From contig NZ_QDKG01000003.1 of NCBI RefSeq assembly GCF_003076635.1, positions 310,001 through 374,000 of the forward strand: a DNA stretch of 64,000 nucleotides. The letters are read 5' to 3'. Positions 17,357 through 26,779 of the stretch are shown here, in pieces. A model generated the notes under the pieces. It saw only the letters and a program-made list of their open reading frames with translations, did not search any database and was not told the DNA's origin. The stretch comes from Sphingobacterium corticibacter (GTDB lineage: Bacteria; Bacteroidota; Bacteroidia; Sphingobacteriales; Sphingobacteriaceae). Numbering within the stretch: the first letter of the stretch is position 1; every line of letters begins with the position of its first letter. Position numbers and translations under genes: made by a program.

Positions 17357-18373
17357 CTACTTCCATTGAAGTACGCTAATTTGTCCGTTGCTGCCAGCCA
17401 GATACACTCTTTTCCCAGTACGGGATTTTCCAAGAACGTTATAACTATCTGTCGAAATGGTATTCCAATGCTGTCCACCATCGGTCGAGATATCGGTACC
17501 CGACGTTCCCGTTGCTACTAATTTTCGTTTGTTCACGTGCAGCACTGCGGATCTAAATCCGCCGACAGGCTTGGCTGGCGTTATCCAATTTTCGCCACCA
17601 TCATGGGTGAGGTATACATTATGTTCATTGCATATATCGTGCATATAATCACCACCTACCACTACACCTCTTTTGTTATCCCAGAAGCTCAATGAAAAAA
17701 TTCCCTGACTGCTGGCTCCGCTGATAATCGGAGTCAGCATCTTATGCATCAACATTTTCTTTTCATTTCTACGATACAGTGCAGCAAAAGATCCGCCACT
17801 GCCAATCCAAAGATTATCACCTTGTAACTGCAACCCTGTGCCGCTAGCTGCAAATCCCACTTCACCGGGCTCTGCAAAGAGCAATAAACTACCAGAAACA
17901 TCTTCCCAAGTTTCGCCTCGATCTGTCGTTTGTAGCAATTGGAAAAATCCATCGATCGGATCGCCAATAGCAAAACCGCGATCACCGTAAAAATCCATTC
18001 CGTTTAAGAAAATTTCTGGATCATCATTGTAATAGACTTCTGTCCAAGATGTTCCGCCATCCATGGTACGTAAAATGACCGCAGGCGCACCCGCACTCAC
18101 AATCACCGCTTCATAATTGCTAAAGACTGCAATATCTCGGAAATCAGTTTCTTCATACCCCTTGGGACCGATCCATTCCCAGGATTTGCCTTTATCCAAT
18201 GATCTGCCCACCGTGCCATTCGTACCGCTTACCCAAATCACGCGTTCTCCGAAGGTGTCTAATCCTCTAAAACCGCAATTGGCTTTTTGCGTTAATGGCT
18301 CAATGCTTTGTCCGAAGCTCACGAAGGTCGCAAAGCAACATAATCCTGTCAACATGGATGAAAATAGTTTCAT
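17357..18373 (-). CDS. Exported beta-propeller protein, BNR/Ycf48-like
   Basis: 338 residues with a signal peptide (MKLFSSMLTGLCCFATFVSFGQS, cleaved near residue 22). The mature part has repeated propeller blades with Asp-box-like motifs: RSLDKGKSWEWIGP, RTMDGGTSWTEVY, QTTDRGETWEDVSG, LTHDGGENWITP and STDGGQHWNTIS. This WD40/YVTN/BNR-like fold resembles the photosystem assembly factor Ycf48, but in non-phototrophs the role is unknown. No sialidase catalytic residues are apparent. It lies directly upstream of lpxB, 25 nt away, so co-transcription is likely, though a link with lipid A is not implied. Confidence 0.75.
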   Translation of the reverse strand: MKLFSSMLTGLCCFATFVSFGQSIEPLTQKANCGFRGLDTFGERVIWVSGTNGTVGRSLDKGKSWEWIGPKGYEETDFRDIAVFSNYEAVIVSAGAPAVILRTMDGGTSWTEVYYNDDPEIFLNGMDFYGDRGFAIGDPIDGFFQLLQTTDRGETWEDVSGSLLLFAEPGEVGFAASGTGLQLQGDNLWIGSGGSFAALYRRNEKKMLMHKMLTPIISGASSQGIFSLSFWDNKRGVVVGGDYMHDICNEHNVYLTHDGGENWITPAKPVGGFRSAVLHVNKRKLVATGTSGTDISTDGGQHWNTISTDSYNVLGKSRTGKRVYLAGSNGQISVLQWK

Positions 18374-18397
18374 AACAGTATGTGTATTGGTTTCTGG

Positions 18398-19057
18398 TTA
18401 GGTTAGTTCACTCATCAACTTATCAAAAGCCGACTGCAACTTTTCTAGTTGCTCTTCCAATTGTGCCACACGATCTGTCAACGCTTCTATTTGTTCGGTC
18501 GATCCTGATCGGGTAGTCAGTTGCTCGGATTCGTATTCGGTTTCATTAAACTCCGTTAGCAGCTGAATGTATCTAATCTCCTTTTGTCCAGCACGTTTTG
18601 GTGCTATTTGTACAAAAGCAGGTTCAGTGTTTTCTAATTTGCTTAGGAGCTGCACCACCTCATCAATGGATTCAAAATCGTACAAACGCCCCGAATTACT
18701 GTTGATCTCTCCAGGCGTTAATGGCCCACGAAGTAGTAACAAGCAAATAATAGCTAATTCTTGTGGCAACAGTGGATATTGTATCGCCAAATTGTGTTTG
18801 TACTTCACCGACCGGCTGCCGCCACCTACTACAGTAGACACCAAACCAAGCTTTCGCAAACTGTCTAAAGCTACAATAACCGTATTTTCGTCGTATTGTA
18901 CAACAGGCCGGCGCGATGTTTTTTGGTTACACGCCGTTTGTAAAGCATTCAATGTAAGCGGATAATACTCCGGCGTGGTCTTTGCTTTCTCTAAAAGCAC
19001 GCCTAATACACGTGCCTCTTCGGCATTTAATATTGGTAGCGGTTTATGTTCTTCCAT
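18398..19057 (-). CDS. YceH family protein (DUF480)
   Basis: 219 residues. The signature EEARVLGVLLEKAKTTPEYYPLTLNALQTACNQKTSRRPV (residues about 9-48; conserved blocks LGVLLEKAKTTPEYYPLT and ACNQK) and the second winged-helix stretch LLLRGPLTPGEINSNSGRLYDF define this two-wHTH family. A C-terminal coiled coil follows (about 185-219, RVAQLEEQLEKLQSAFDKLM). The family is probably nucleic-acid binding, but no target is known. Start at the ATG 19057. Confidence 0.85.
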   Translation of the reverse strand: MEEHKPLPILNAEEARVLGVLLEKAKTTPEYYPLTLNALQTACNQKTSRRPVVQYDENTVIVALDSLRKLGLVSTVVGGGSRSVKYKHNLAIQYPLLPQELAIICLLLLRGPLTPGEINSNSGRLYDFESIDEVVQLLSKLENTEPAFVQIAPKRAGQKEIRYIQLLTEFNETEYESEQLTTRSGSTEQIEALTDRVAQLEEQLEKLQSAFDKLMSELT

Positions 19058-19109
19058 CTGTATTGCTATTATACGATGTGGTAAGTTACATATATTTTCT
19101 ATTCTAGTG

Positions 19110-20027
19110 TTATGGAAAACGGTATCCTCGTAGAAAGTCGACTACGGTCATTCTTTTCTTACCCTCAATCTGCACTAATTTCAAATCTAAAAAGCTATCG
19201 TTACAGGCAAATCGTAAATATGTTTTCTCATCTGTTTCGTATTCACCTGCGGCGATTGTAGGCATTTCATCCACTAGGACAGTTTCATATATCTTAAGTA
19301 CCTTATTATGCAATTTAGTAAATGCGGTTGGGTAAGGGCTCAATCCGCGAATCTGATTGTACACATCTTTACCCGGTCTGTCCCAGTCAATCTCACAATC
19401 CTCTTTAAATATCTTTGGTGCGTGCTTCCAATCCGTTCCTGCTATGGCATCCTGTGGAGTCGGCTGGAGCGTTCCAGCACGCAAAGCATTAACCGTTTCT
19501 AACAAAAGCGTAGCACCAGCGCTCATCAATGCATCATGCAAGTCTCCGGCATTATCCGTATCCGCAATAGCAACTTCTTTTTGGAGTAAGACATTGCCGG
19601 TATCAATCTCGTGCTGCAGCAAAAAGGTCGTCACGCCCGACGTTTTCTCCCCATTCATCACCGCATGATTGATCGGAGCCGCACCGCGATAGTTTGGCAG
19701 GAGTGAGGCGTGTACATTTACCGTTCCATGTTGAGGCATATCCCATACGACCTCTGGCAACATTCGGAAAGCGACCACGATTTGCAAATCGGCCTGATAA
19801 GACTTTAAATCCGCTAAAAATTCCAGATTGCGTAATTTTTCAGGTTGTAAAACTGGGATTTGGTTCGCAACGGCATATTGTTTTACCGCAGATTCGTGCA
19901 TTTTTTGACCGCGCCCAGCTGGCTTGTCGGGTGTAGTGACTACAGCCACGACCTGTTCGCCTGCTTGTACTAGTGCATCAAGAGAAGCTACCGCAAAATC
20001 GGGCGTACCCATAAATATAATTCGCAT
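19110..20027 (-). CDS. fmt: Methionyl-tRNA formyltransferase
   Basis: 305 residues. IIFMGTPDFAVASLDAL opens the formyltransferase domain; the formyl-folate binding and catalytic motif is VNVHASLLPNYRGAAPINHAVMNG (Asn, His and the SLLP loop), and DTGNVLLQKEVAI and GLSPYPTAFTK mark the linker to the C-terminal OB-like domain. It formylates initiator Met-tRNA. Length is normal (305-320). A def gene is not adjacent. Start at the ATG 20027. Confidence 0.93.
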   Translation of the reverse strand: MRIIFMGTPDFAVASLDALVQAGEQVVAVVTTPDKPAGRGQKMHESAVKQYAVANQIPVLQPEKLRNLEFLADLKSYQADLQIVVAFRMLPEVVWDMPQHGTVNVHASLLPNYRGAAPINHAVMNGEKTSGVTTFLLQHEIDTGNVLLQKEVAIADTDNAGDLHDALMSAGATLLLETVNALRAGTLQPTPQDAIAGTDWKHAPKIFKEDCEIDWDRPGKDVYNQIRGLSPYPTAFTKLHNKVLKIYETVLVDEMPTIAAGEYETDEKTYLRFACNDSFLDLKLVQIEGKKRMTVVDFLRGYRFP

Positions 20028-20084
20028 CGTATCTTTAAATCTTTTGTAGTTTGTTTCGCGTCATTCAGGGATGACATTTTTTAT

Positions 20085-20092
20085 TAACTTTG
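20085..20092 (+). promoter_or_regulatory. -7 element of the ABC permease gene
   Basis: TAACTTTG, a perfect TAnnTTTG match, 25 nt before the TTG start codon at 20118. A -33 TTTG at normal spacing is not seen; the nearest is at 20050-20053, too far. Confidence 0.4.
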
Positions 20093-20117
20093 CGAAGTTA
20101 CAAAATATAATTTCAGC

Positions 20118-21335
20118 TTGAATTTCTCCTATTTTTTAGCCAAAAGGATCACCGTTTTCGGCCATAGAACGTTCTCGAAGATGATCATTCGAGTGACGAT
20201 CGGTGCGCTGAGTTTGGCGATTTTGGCGATCATTATGGCGGTCGCCATTCTGAAAGGATTTAAGCAGGAGATTACCGACAAGCAGCGCGGCTTTTTTGGT
20301 GATATTATGATCGTCAAAAACGATGTTTCCACCTCGTACGAGAATGCGCCGATCGCGCTTTCAAGGGCTAAATTAGATTCTATTCGTGAACTACCCAACG
20401 TAGAAAATATCTATCCCTTTGCTACCAAAGCCGGCATTATCCATGTCAATCAAGAAGTCGAAGGTGTGTTGATCAAAGGTATTGACGGTAGCTATCGCCA
20501 AGATTTTCTATCGCGCATGCTTGTAGAAGGAGATACCATTAATTTTGCAGCAGAGAATGCCAACAACCAAATTCTGATATCTCAGCAAACGGCCAACAGG
20601 CTGCATCTGAAAGTTGGCGATAGTTTTATCATGTACTTCGTACAGCATCCGGTGCGCAAGCGCAAACTGGAGGTTAAAGGGATCTATACTACGCATTCGG
20701 AAGAGTTGGACAAGATGTACATCATCGGATCGCTGGATCTCATACGTCGTATCAATGATATGGCGCCAGAAGACGTAGGCGGTTATGAGGTACGGATCAA
20801 AGATTTCACGCAACTGGCACTCACTTCCAGCGTCGTAGAAGATGAGCTTCCTATACACATGGCGACCACTAACGTAGTCGAACAGATGCCGGATGTTTTC
20901 AACTGGTTGGAATTATTAGACATGAATGATAGCGTAATCTTTGTACTGATGGTGATCGTTGCGCTGATCAATCTGATATCGGCCTTGTTGATCAATATCT
21001 TGGAGCGCTCTAGCATGATCGGCATCCTGAAAGCGCTCGGAATGCGCAACACTGAACTGCGAAAAGTATTTTTGTATAACTCACTATACCTGATTGGTTA
21101 TGGTTTGGTGATTGGTAATGTATTGGCTATTCTACTGTATTTTTTTCAGCGCAGCACACAGTTTTTCAAATTAGATCCCAGCATCTATTATGTTTCCTTT
21201 GTGCCAGTACAGATCTCTTGGTACGAAGTCCTTTCACTCAATGTGGCTCTAGTAGCCATTGTATTTGTCGTATTGATCATTCCTTCCATGTTGATTAGCC
21301 GGATCTCACCGATAAAAACCATTCAATTCAAATAA
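20118..21335 (+). CDS. LolC/LolE-type ABC transporter permease (FtsX-like)
   Basis: 405 residues starting at TTG 20118; no in-frame ATG lies upstream of the conserved NFSYFLAKRI opening. One N-terminal membrane helix (residues about 27-48), a periplasmic domain (MacB_PCD-like, about 50-250), and three C-terminal helices of the FtsX domain (VIFVLMVIVALINLISALL, YNSLYLIGYGLVIGNVLAIL, LSLNVALVAIVFVVLIIP). The GILKALGMRNTELRKVFL segment is the coupling-helix region of LolC/LolE proteins. It should pass outer-membrane lipoproteins to LolA, with an ATPase encoded elsewhere. Start selection is moderately sure. Confidence 0.82.
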   Translation: MNFSYFLAKRITVFGHRTFSKMIIRVTIGALSLAILAIIMAVAILKGFKQEITDKQRGFFGDIMIVKNDVSTSYENAPIALSRAKLDSIRELPNVENIYPFATKAGIIHVNQEVEGVLIKGIDGSYRQDFLSRMLVEGDTINFAAENANNQILISQQTANRLHLKVGDSFIMYFVQHPVRKRKLEVKGIYTTHSEELDKMYIIGSLDLIRRINDMAPEDVGGYEVRIKDFTQLALTSSVVEDELPIHMATTNVVEQMPDVFNWLELLDMNDSVIFVLMVIVALINLISALLINILERSSMIGILKALGMRNTELRKVFLYNSLYLIGYGLVIGNVLAILLYFFQRSTQFFKLDPSIYYVSFVPVQISWYEVLSLNVALVAIVFVVLIIPSMLISRISPIKTIQFK

Positions 21336-21407
21336 GATTTTCAAATTGTACAGTTTGGTATTGTTTTGGTTGCTAGACGACTAGAACCACGTTAAAAATT
21401 GTACATT

Positions 21408-22682
21408 ATGGCTGAAAAAATTTCCTTAAATGCGGACAGATCTTTGAAAGTACCGCATCATCCCATTATTCCTTTTGTTATTGGCGACGGTATTGGACCC
21501 GATATCTGGCGCGCTGCAGTGCGTGTTTTCGATCAAGCCGTATCGCATGTATATGGTGATGAAAGAGCAGTTGCATGGAAAGAAGTATTGGCCGGCGAAA
21601 AAGCGTACAATGAAACAGGAAGCTGGCTACCAGAAGAGACCACACAAGCATTTCGTGATTACCTCGTGGGTATCAAAGGGCCTTTGACCACGCCGGTAGG
21701 CGGCGGTATTCGTTCGCTCAATGTCGCGTTGCGCAAGGCATTGGATTTATATGTTTGTCTACGCCCAACAAAATGGTATCCCGGCACACCAACCCCTGTA
21801 CTGCATCCAGAATACATCGATATGGTGATATTTAGAGAGAATACAGAAGATATCTACGTCGGCGTAGAATATGCCTCAGCCTCCGAAGAAAGTAAACGTC
21901 TACAACAGTTCTTAAATAACGATCTAAAGCTGGATTATGATTTTCGCGCCAATACAGGTCTGGGTGTCAAAGTGGTATCGGAAGAAGGTACCAAACGTTT
22001 GGTACGTGCCGCGATACAATACGCTCTAGAACAAAATCGGCCTTCTGTAACGATTGTACACAAAGGCAATATTATGAAATACACAGAAGGCGCATTTAAA
22101 AATTGGGCTTACCAGCTGGCTGAAGAGGAGTTCGGCGATCAAGTCTATACGTGGGATCAGTGGGAGAAAACAAAAGCAGAAAAAGGGCAGGAGGAAGCGA
22201 ATAAAAAGCAACGTGAAGCACAAGATGCCGGAAAATTAATCGTCAAAGATGTGATTGCCGACAACTTCTTGCAGCAAATATTATTAGCACCGCGCGATTA
22301 TTCGGTAGTAGCCACCCTCAACTTAAATGGCGATTATGTATCAGACGCTTTGGCGGCCATCGTTGGCGGTATTGGTATTGCGCCGGGCGCGAATATTAAT
22401 TACCAAACTGGTCATGCGATCTTTGAAGCCACACATGGCACGGCTCCGCGTTTTGCCGATACCGACACCATGAATCCTTCGTCTGTAATCCTTAGTGGTG
22501 TTTTACTATTTGAATACCTTGGTTGGGATGATGTAGCTACTACGATTACCGAAGCACTCGCCAAAACGATCAAAGGAAAAACCGTCACGGTAGATTTCTA
22601 TAATCAGATGGAAAATGCCACTTTGTTAAAGACAAGCGAATTTGCGGATCAGATAATTGCCAATTTTAGTCCAGTTTCATAA
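21408..22682 (+). CDS. icd: Isocitrate dehydrogenase (E. coli/B. subtilis type)
   Basis: 424 residues from the ATG at 21408; an in-frame TTG at 21399 is rejected. Landmarks: [10 protein letters not shown]; the substrate motif [23 protein letters not shown] with the phosphorylatable-type serine; [11 protein letters not shown]; the insertion-bearing segment typical of B. subtilis IDH ([20 protein letters not shown]); [12 protein letters not shown]; and [20 protein letters not shown]. It oxidises isocitrate to 2-oxoglutarate in the TCA cycle. The cofactor site reads Arg-Phe where E. coli IDH has Lys344-Tyr345, so NADP use is likely but not certain. No other TCA gene is nearby. Confidence 0.9.
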   Translation: MAEKISLNADRSLKVPHHPIIPFVIGDGIGPDIWRAAVRVFDQAVSHVYGDERAVAWKEVLAGEKAYNETGSWLPEETTQAFRDYLVGIKGPLTTPVGGGIRSLNVALRKALDLYVCLRPTKWYPGTPTPVLHPEYIDMVIFRENTEDIYVGVEYASASEESKRLQQFLNNDLKLDYDFRANTGLGVKVVSEEGTKRLVRAAIQYALEQNRPSVTIVHKGNIMKYTEGAFKNWAYQLAEEEFGDQVYTWDQWEKTKAEKGQEEANKKQREAQDAGKLIVKDVIADNFLQQILLAPRDYSVVATLNLNGDYVSDALAAIVGGIGIAPGANINYQTGHAIFEATHGTAPRFADTDTMNPSSVILSGVLLFEYLGWDDVATTITEALAKTIKGKTVTVDFYNQMENATLLKTSEFADQIIANFSPVS

Positions 22683-22740
22683 GATATTGTCCGGTCTTTT
22701 TTTGCAACTTTGAGCGCCATAGATGACGGCACATTACCAT

Positions 22741-23796
22741 ATGTACAATTTTAAAAATGACTACGCTGAGGGCGCGCATCCTTCGATATTAGAACGCTTA
22801 ACAAAAACCAATCTGGTACAGCAGGCTGGATATGGCGAAGATGAATACAGCTTGCAGGCCAAGGAGATTCTAAAAGAAAAGTTGGGGAACAAATGGGCAA
22901 CGATTCACTTCGTGTCCGGCGGTACACAGGCAAACCTGTTGGTCATATCTTCTTTGCTAAGACCACATGAAGCGGTGATCAGTGCGGCTTCGGGTCATAT
23001 TTTTACTAACGAAGCGGGCGCTATTGAATCCGTTGGGCATAAGGTGATTGCTGTGCCTACAAAAAATGGTAAGATCACGAGTGCCGATATTGAAAAAACC
23101 TTGCTAGCATACCAGCTGAAACCGCATGTGGTAAAGCCACGTGTAGTATACATTTCCAACACGACCGAGGTGGGCACGGTGTATTCGAAAACTGAATTGC
23201 AGGATTTGTACACACAATGTAAAGCCAATGATTTATTGCTTTTCTTGGATGGCGCGCGCTTAGGCCATGCATTGATGGCGCCGGGCAGTGATTTGCTGTT
23301 GGAAGATGTAAGCAGATTTACAGATGTGTTTTATTTAGGGGCTACTAAAAATGGTGGTTTATTGGGCGAAGCAATCATTTTTAATCACAGCGCTGTCGGT
23401 CAGGAATTTGAATTTGTCATGAAGCAAAAAGGCGCGCTACTTGCCAAGGGTCGTTTGCTCGGAGTACAATTTCTTTCTCTCTTTGAAGGCGATCTGTATA
23501 TGGAGCTAGCGCAACATGCTAATTTGATGGCGGCGAAGATCGCGAAAGCCATTCAAGATTCCGGCCACCAATTTCTTTCAGCTCCGCAGTCCAATCAGCT
23601 TTTTCCGATCTTGCCCATGCCACTCATTCAAAAATTGTTAGAAAAATATCAGTTTTACATTTGGCAACAAGTAGACGAAACTCAGGCTGTAGTGCGCTTA
23701 ATCACGTCATGGGCTACGCCCGAGATGATTGTAGACGATCTGATAAAGGACATCCGATTGTATAAACAGGACGAGGTGGTTTCAAACCCTTCTTAA
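22741..23796 (+). CDS. Threonine aldolase-like PLP enzyme
   Basis: 351 residues from the ATG at 22741 (MYNFKNDYAEGAHPSILERL), which puts the family opening FxNDYxEGAHP at the very start; an ATG six codons earlier (22723) is possible. Fold type I PLP enzyme of the beta-eliminating lyase family: SGGTQANLLV, the histidine-stacking region SAASGHIFTNEAGAIE, LFLDGARLGHALM (Asp and Arg ligands), and LGATKNGGLLGEAIIF with the Schiff-base lysine in GATKNG. It most likely cleaves L-threonine or allo-threonine to glycine and acetaldehyde; other hydroxy-amino acids are possible. It is followed 67 nt later by metA. Confidence 0.82.
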   Translation: MYNFKNDYAEGAHPSILERLTKTNLVQQAGYGEDEYSLQAKEILKEKLGNKWATIHFVSGGTQANLLVISSLLRPHEAVISAASGHIFTNEAGAIESVGHKVIAVPTKNGKITSADIEKTLLAYQLKPHVVKPRVVYISNTTEVGTVYSKTELQDLYTQCKANDLLLFLDGARLGHALMAPGSDLLLEDVSRFTDVFYLGATKNGGLLGEAIIFNHSAVGQEFEFVMKQKGALLAKGRLLGVQFLSLFEGDLYMELAQHANLMAAKIAKAIQDSGHQFLSAPQSNQLFPILPMPLIQKLLEKYQFYIWQQVDETQAVVRLITSWATPEMIVDDLIKDIRLYKQDEVVSNPS

Positions 23797-23823
23797 TCCT
23801 TTTTTATTCTACCGTATTCTTGC

Positions 23824-23831
23824 TATTTTTG
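23824..23831 (+). promoter_or_regulatory. -7 element upstream of metA
   Basis: TATTTTTG, a perfect TAnnTTTG match, ends 32 nt before the metA ATG. No convincing -33 TTTG is present at 19-23 nt spacing. No SAM riboswitch or T-box structure is seen in the 67-nt gap. Confidence 0.4.
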
Positions 23832-23863
23832 CTTTTTAAGTACATCTAGGGAACAATCGGGTT

Positions 23864-24826
23864 ATGCCAGTAAAGATACCAAACAATCTACCAGCTATTG
23901 AGCTTCTCAAAGAAGAGAACATCTTTGTGATGAGTGATTTACGCGCTAGCACGCAGGACATTAGGCCTTTGCGCGTCTTGATCTTAAACCTGATGCCCTT
24001 GAAAATTACCACCGAGACCGACTTTGTACGCTTGCTATCTAATAATCCATTGCAGGTTGAAGTAGAATTTCTACGCCTAGATACGCACACGCCTAAAAAC
24101 ACTTCTGAGGAGCATTTAGAGCTGTTTTATAAAGGCTTTAGCCAAGTAACCGAGAATTTCTATGATGGAATGATCATCACGGGGGCGCCGGTAGAAATGT
24201 TGCCGTTTGAAGAGGTGAGTTATTGGAATGAGATGAAAGCAATCTTTGACTGGGCCAAAACGCATGTAACCTCGACTTTGTATATCTGTTGGGCAGCGCA
24301 AGCCGCTTTGCACCATTTCTATGGTGTAGAAAAAGTTCCATTAGATCACAAACTTTTTGGTGTATTCAAACACAGCACAACGGAAAATCGCAGTCCGTTG
24401 TTTAGGGGTTTCGATGACGAATTTTATATCCCCCATAGTCGGCATACCACGATTGCTAAAGAGGAACTCTTAGCACAAAACGAGATTTCCATTTTAGCAG
24501 AATCCGATGAAGCAGGCGTTGCGGTGGTCTGCTCACGTGGCGGTCGAGAGTTTTACCTAACGGGGCATTCCGAATACTCTCCGTGGACGCTGCACGAGGA
24601 ATACTTACGTGACGTGGAGCGCGGTAGCGAGATTCAATTACCGATAAACTATTACAGAAACGACGACGCAAATAATCCGCCATTAGTCCGGTGGAGCGGA
24701 CACGCTAATTTGTTATTCAATAATTGGCTCAACTACTTCGTCTATCAAGAAACGCCTTACGATCTCCGCGATGTGCCACATTTAGGCTCGTTAAATGAGC
24801 CTAACGCAGCAACCGCTGACAAATAG
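23864..24826 (+). CDS. metA: Homoserine O-acyltransferase, predicted acetyl-CoA-specific MetA
   Basis: 320 residues, class I glutamine-amidotransferase fold. Catalytic Cys142 lies in LYICWAAQAALHH, the histidine in YIPHSRHTT region and EYSPWTL, and the glutamate near the end of that block. At the acyl-donor position (E. coli numbering 111) the sequence is GAPVEM with Glu111, not the Gly of E. coli MetA (GAPLG). In this family Glu111 goes with acetyl-CoA, Gly with succinyl-CoA, so this enzyme probably makes O-acetylhomoserine. It is the first committed step of methionine synthesis and fits the sulfide made by the sulfate-assimilation operon at 54-61 kb. Its 3' end overlaps the convergent topoisomerase gene by 26 nt. 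Confidence 0.87.
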   Translation: MPVKIPNNLPAIELLKEENIFVMSDLRASTQDIRPLRVLILNLMPLKITTETDFVRLLSNNPLQVEVEFLRLDTHTPKNTSEEHLELFYKGFSQVTENFYDGMIITGAPVEMLPFEEVSYWNEMKAIFDWAKTHVTSTLYICWAAQAALHHFYGVEKVPLDHKLFGVFKHSTTENRSPLFRGFDDEFYIPHSRHTTIAKEELLAQNEISILAESDEAGVAVVCSRGGREFYLTGHSEYSPWTLHEEYLRDVERGSEIQLPINYYRNDDANNPPLVRWSGHANLLFNNWLNYFVYQETPYDLRDVPHLGSLNEPNAATADK

Positions 24827-25826
24827 CTTCCGCTTGCGGAATGGTGAGTCGGCGCGCGCCAACTTTAAGCTTTGCTTTCTTATAAAATGTACCATCCAAG
24901 AACATTTCTTGAATCAGAGGATGTACGTAATATTTCTTGGCTACAGCGCGTGTATTGCCTAATTCTCCTGCAATCTGATCAATAATGGCATTCAACAGCT
25001 TTTGGCTGTTTTTCAATTCGTATTCAGACTGTATGGCTGCCATCAATTTGACTGCTAATATGGTCGCACCCCAGATTCGAAAACTTTTCACGGAAAGCTT
25101 ATGCTCCGAATTCTGCCCCTTTAGATAGGTATTCACGTCGCGACCACGCAATTTTCTAATTCCTTTCGGTGCGGCAGGATCCAGATACTGAAACAAGTTC
25201 TTACCCGGGATCTCCGACAATGAGGCTACAAAATTGTATAACTTCTTGTCATTCACCACATGTAATTGAGGTACACCTTTCTTCCCGACGTAGCTAATGG
25301 TGACGCCTTCTTTGGATAAGGTTACATGCGATTTTTTTAAGGTAGTAAGGCCGTACGATTTATTGGCCTTGGTATATCGCGCATTTCCCACACGCATCAG
25401 CGTACGCTTGATTACGACCAATGCCAATGCAGCCACTTTGTCTTTGGTCCACTCAGGCAACTTCAAATCCTTATTAATTCTTCGTTGTAACTTCGGCAAA
25501 TAAGGTCCTAATTCCAACACTTTTTGGAATTTGCTATCATTCTGATCTTGGGTCCATTCTTTATGATAGATGTATTGCTTCCTATCTCGGACATCGTATC
25601 CGAAACATTGAATATGGCCTTTGGGATCAGGACATATCCATACGCGCTTCCAAGCAGGAGGGATTACCAACGCTTGAATGCGCTTCAAGGTTCGTTCGTT
25701 GGTAATGTATGCACCACGCAGATTTTGGTAACGATACGATTTACCCACTTTTACTCGCTTGTAACCTTTGCAGGTACAGTCTATGTATTTATATGCGCTC
25801 TTAGTCGCTTCGTCGCTATTTTTCAT
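24801..25826 (-). CDS. DNA topoisomerase IB (bacterial/poxvirus-like)
   Basis: 341 residues from the ATG at 25826; the TTG at 25880 would add 18 residues and is less likely. Landmarks: LVIPPAWKRVWICPDPKGHIQCFGYDVRDRKQYIYH, the RVGNARYTKANKSYGLTTLKKSHV segment with catalytic arginine and the RLLR-like core, and the C-terminal RAVAKKYYVHP with the active-site tyrosine. The protein relaxes supercoils by a 3'-phosphotyrosyl intermediate; bacterial relatives are present in many environmental genomes. The C-terminus overlaps metA by 26 nt in convergent orientation. Confidence 0.87.
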   Translation of the reverse strand: MKNSDEATKSAYKYIDCTCKGYKRVKVGKSYRYQNLRGAYITNERTLKRIQALVIPPAWKRVWICPDPKGHIQCFGYDVRDRKQYIYHKEWTQDQNDSKFQKVLELGPYLPKLQRRINKDLKLPEWTKDKVAALALVVIKRTLMRVGNARYTKANKSYGLTTLKKSHVTLSKEGVTISYVGKKGVPQLHVVNDKKLYNFVASLSEIPGKNLFQYLDPAAPKGIRKLRGRDVNTYLKGQNSEHKLSVKSFRIWGATILAVKLMAAIQSEYELKNSQKLLNAIIDQIAGELGNTRAVAKKYYVHPLIQEMFLDGTFYKKAKLKVGARRLTIPQAEAICQRLLR

Positions 25827-26104
25827 AGGTATTGTTGTGCTAGTCGGATCTATCACATCCGCGTGATAAGCAACAGACAAGTTGGGATATTTGTTTCCTG
25901 TGTGAAGAAGATAGTATCTAAAAACTTCGCTTAGCGTAATTGTGACATAAACAACCAGAGGAAGTCGAAATTAAAGTTTATTATTGTACTATATTAATCA
26001 AACAAATCGGCTGATAAATGGTTTTTAAGACATCAGTCTAAGGAAAACAGTTTAATAGTATACTTTGGTCATGCAATTTCGACGCATCCATAAACAGAGC
26101 AAAT

Positions 26105-26779
26105 ATGAATTATAACTTAATACAAGATGTAATCCAATTGGTATCGGAGTTCGAGCGCGCACGCATATCAGATGAAAGATATACAAGTGATCTGCACGGC
26201 TTCAAAAGCTGGGTGGCAGATGAGCAGAATACAAAACAGCAGCAAATGCCAACGTGGACAGGCATCGAAAGTGGGCGATCGCCGGAGAGTGTGATTAGCA
26301 CTTTACTAGTTCATTTGAGTCGATATGCTAAGAATTACTCACGCTCCGTGCTTTTTAATGCCGAGTTTTCGACTCAAGAAGACTATATTTATCTGATCAA
26401 TCTAAAGGCTTTTGGCGAGATGACCAAAATGGCTTTAATAAAGAAAAATATCCAAGATAAACCGGTCGGTATGCAAATCATTAATCGATTGGTAAAAAAC
26501 GGTTGGGTGTCACAGCAAGATTCTGCAACAGATCGACGTAGCAAAATGATCTCGATTACAGATGCTGGCTTACACATTTTAGAAGAGCAAATGCAAAAAA
26601 TCCGACAGGCTACGCAAATTGTGTCGGCAGATCTATTGTACGAAGAGAAGTTGGAATTGATTCGCTTATTGCAAAAACTAGAAGCTTTTCATCATCCTAT
26701 ATATGTGCGCAATGCACCAGCAGAAAAGCTGTTAGATCAAGCTTATCAACAATTAAAATCTACCACGATTATAAAATGA
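26105..26779 (+). CDS. MarR family transcriptional regulator heading the carotenoid operon
   Basis: 224 residues, longer than a typical MarR (about 150) because of an N-terminal extension of about 75 residues (RISDERYTSDLHGFKSWVAD). The wHTH core reads LINLKAFGEMTKMALIKKNIQDKPVGMQIINRLVKNGWVSQQDSATDRRSKMISITDAGLHIL, the classic MarR recognition helix and wing with DRRS. It overlaps crtI by 4 nt (ATGA), so it is translated with the biosynthetic genes. It probably controls its own operon, as MarR proteins usually do, and a near-palindrome lies upstream at 26025-26042. No ligand site can be named. Confidence 0.85.
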   Translation: MNYNLIQDVIQLVSEFERARISDERYTSDLHGFKSWVADEQNTKQQQMPTWTGIESGRSPESVISTLLVHLSRYAKNYSRSVLFNAEFSTQEDYIYLINLKAFGEMTKMALIKKNIQDKPVGMQIINRLVKNGWVSQQDSATDRRSKMISITDAGLHILEEQMQKIRQATQIVSADLLYEEKLELIRLLQKLEAFHHPIYVRNAPAEKLLDQAYQQLKSTTIIK

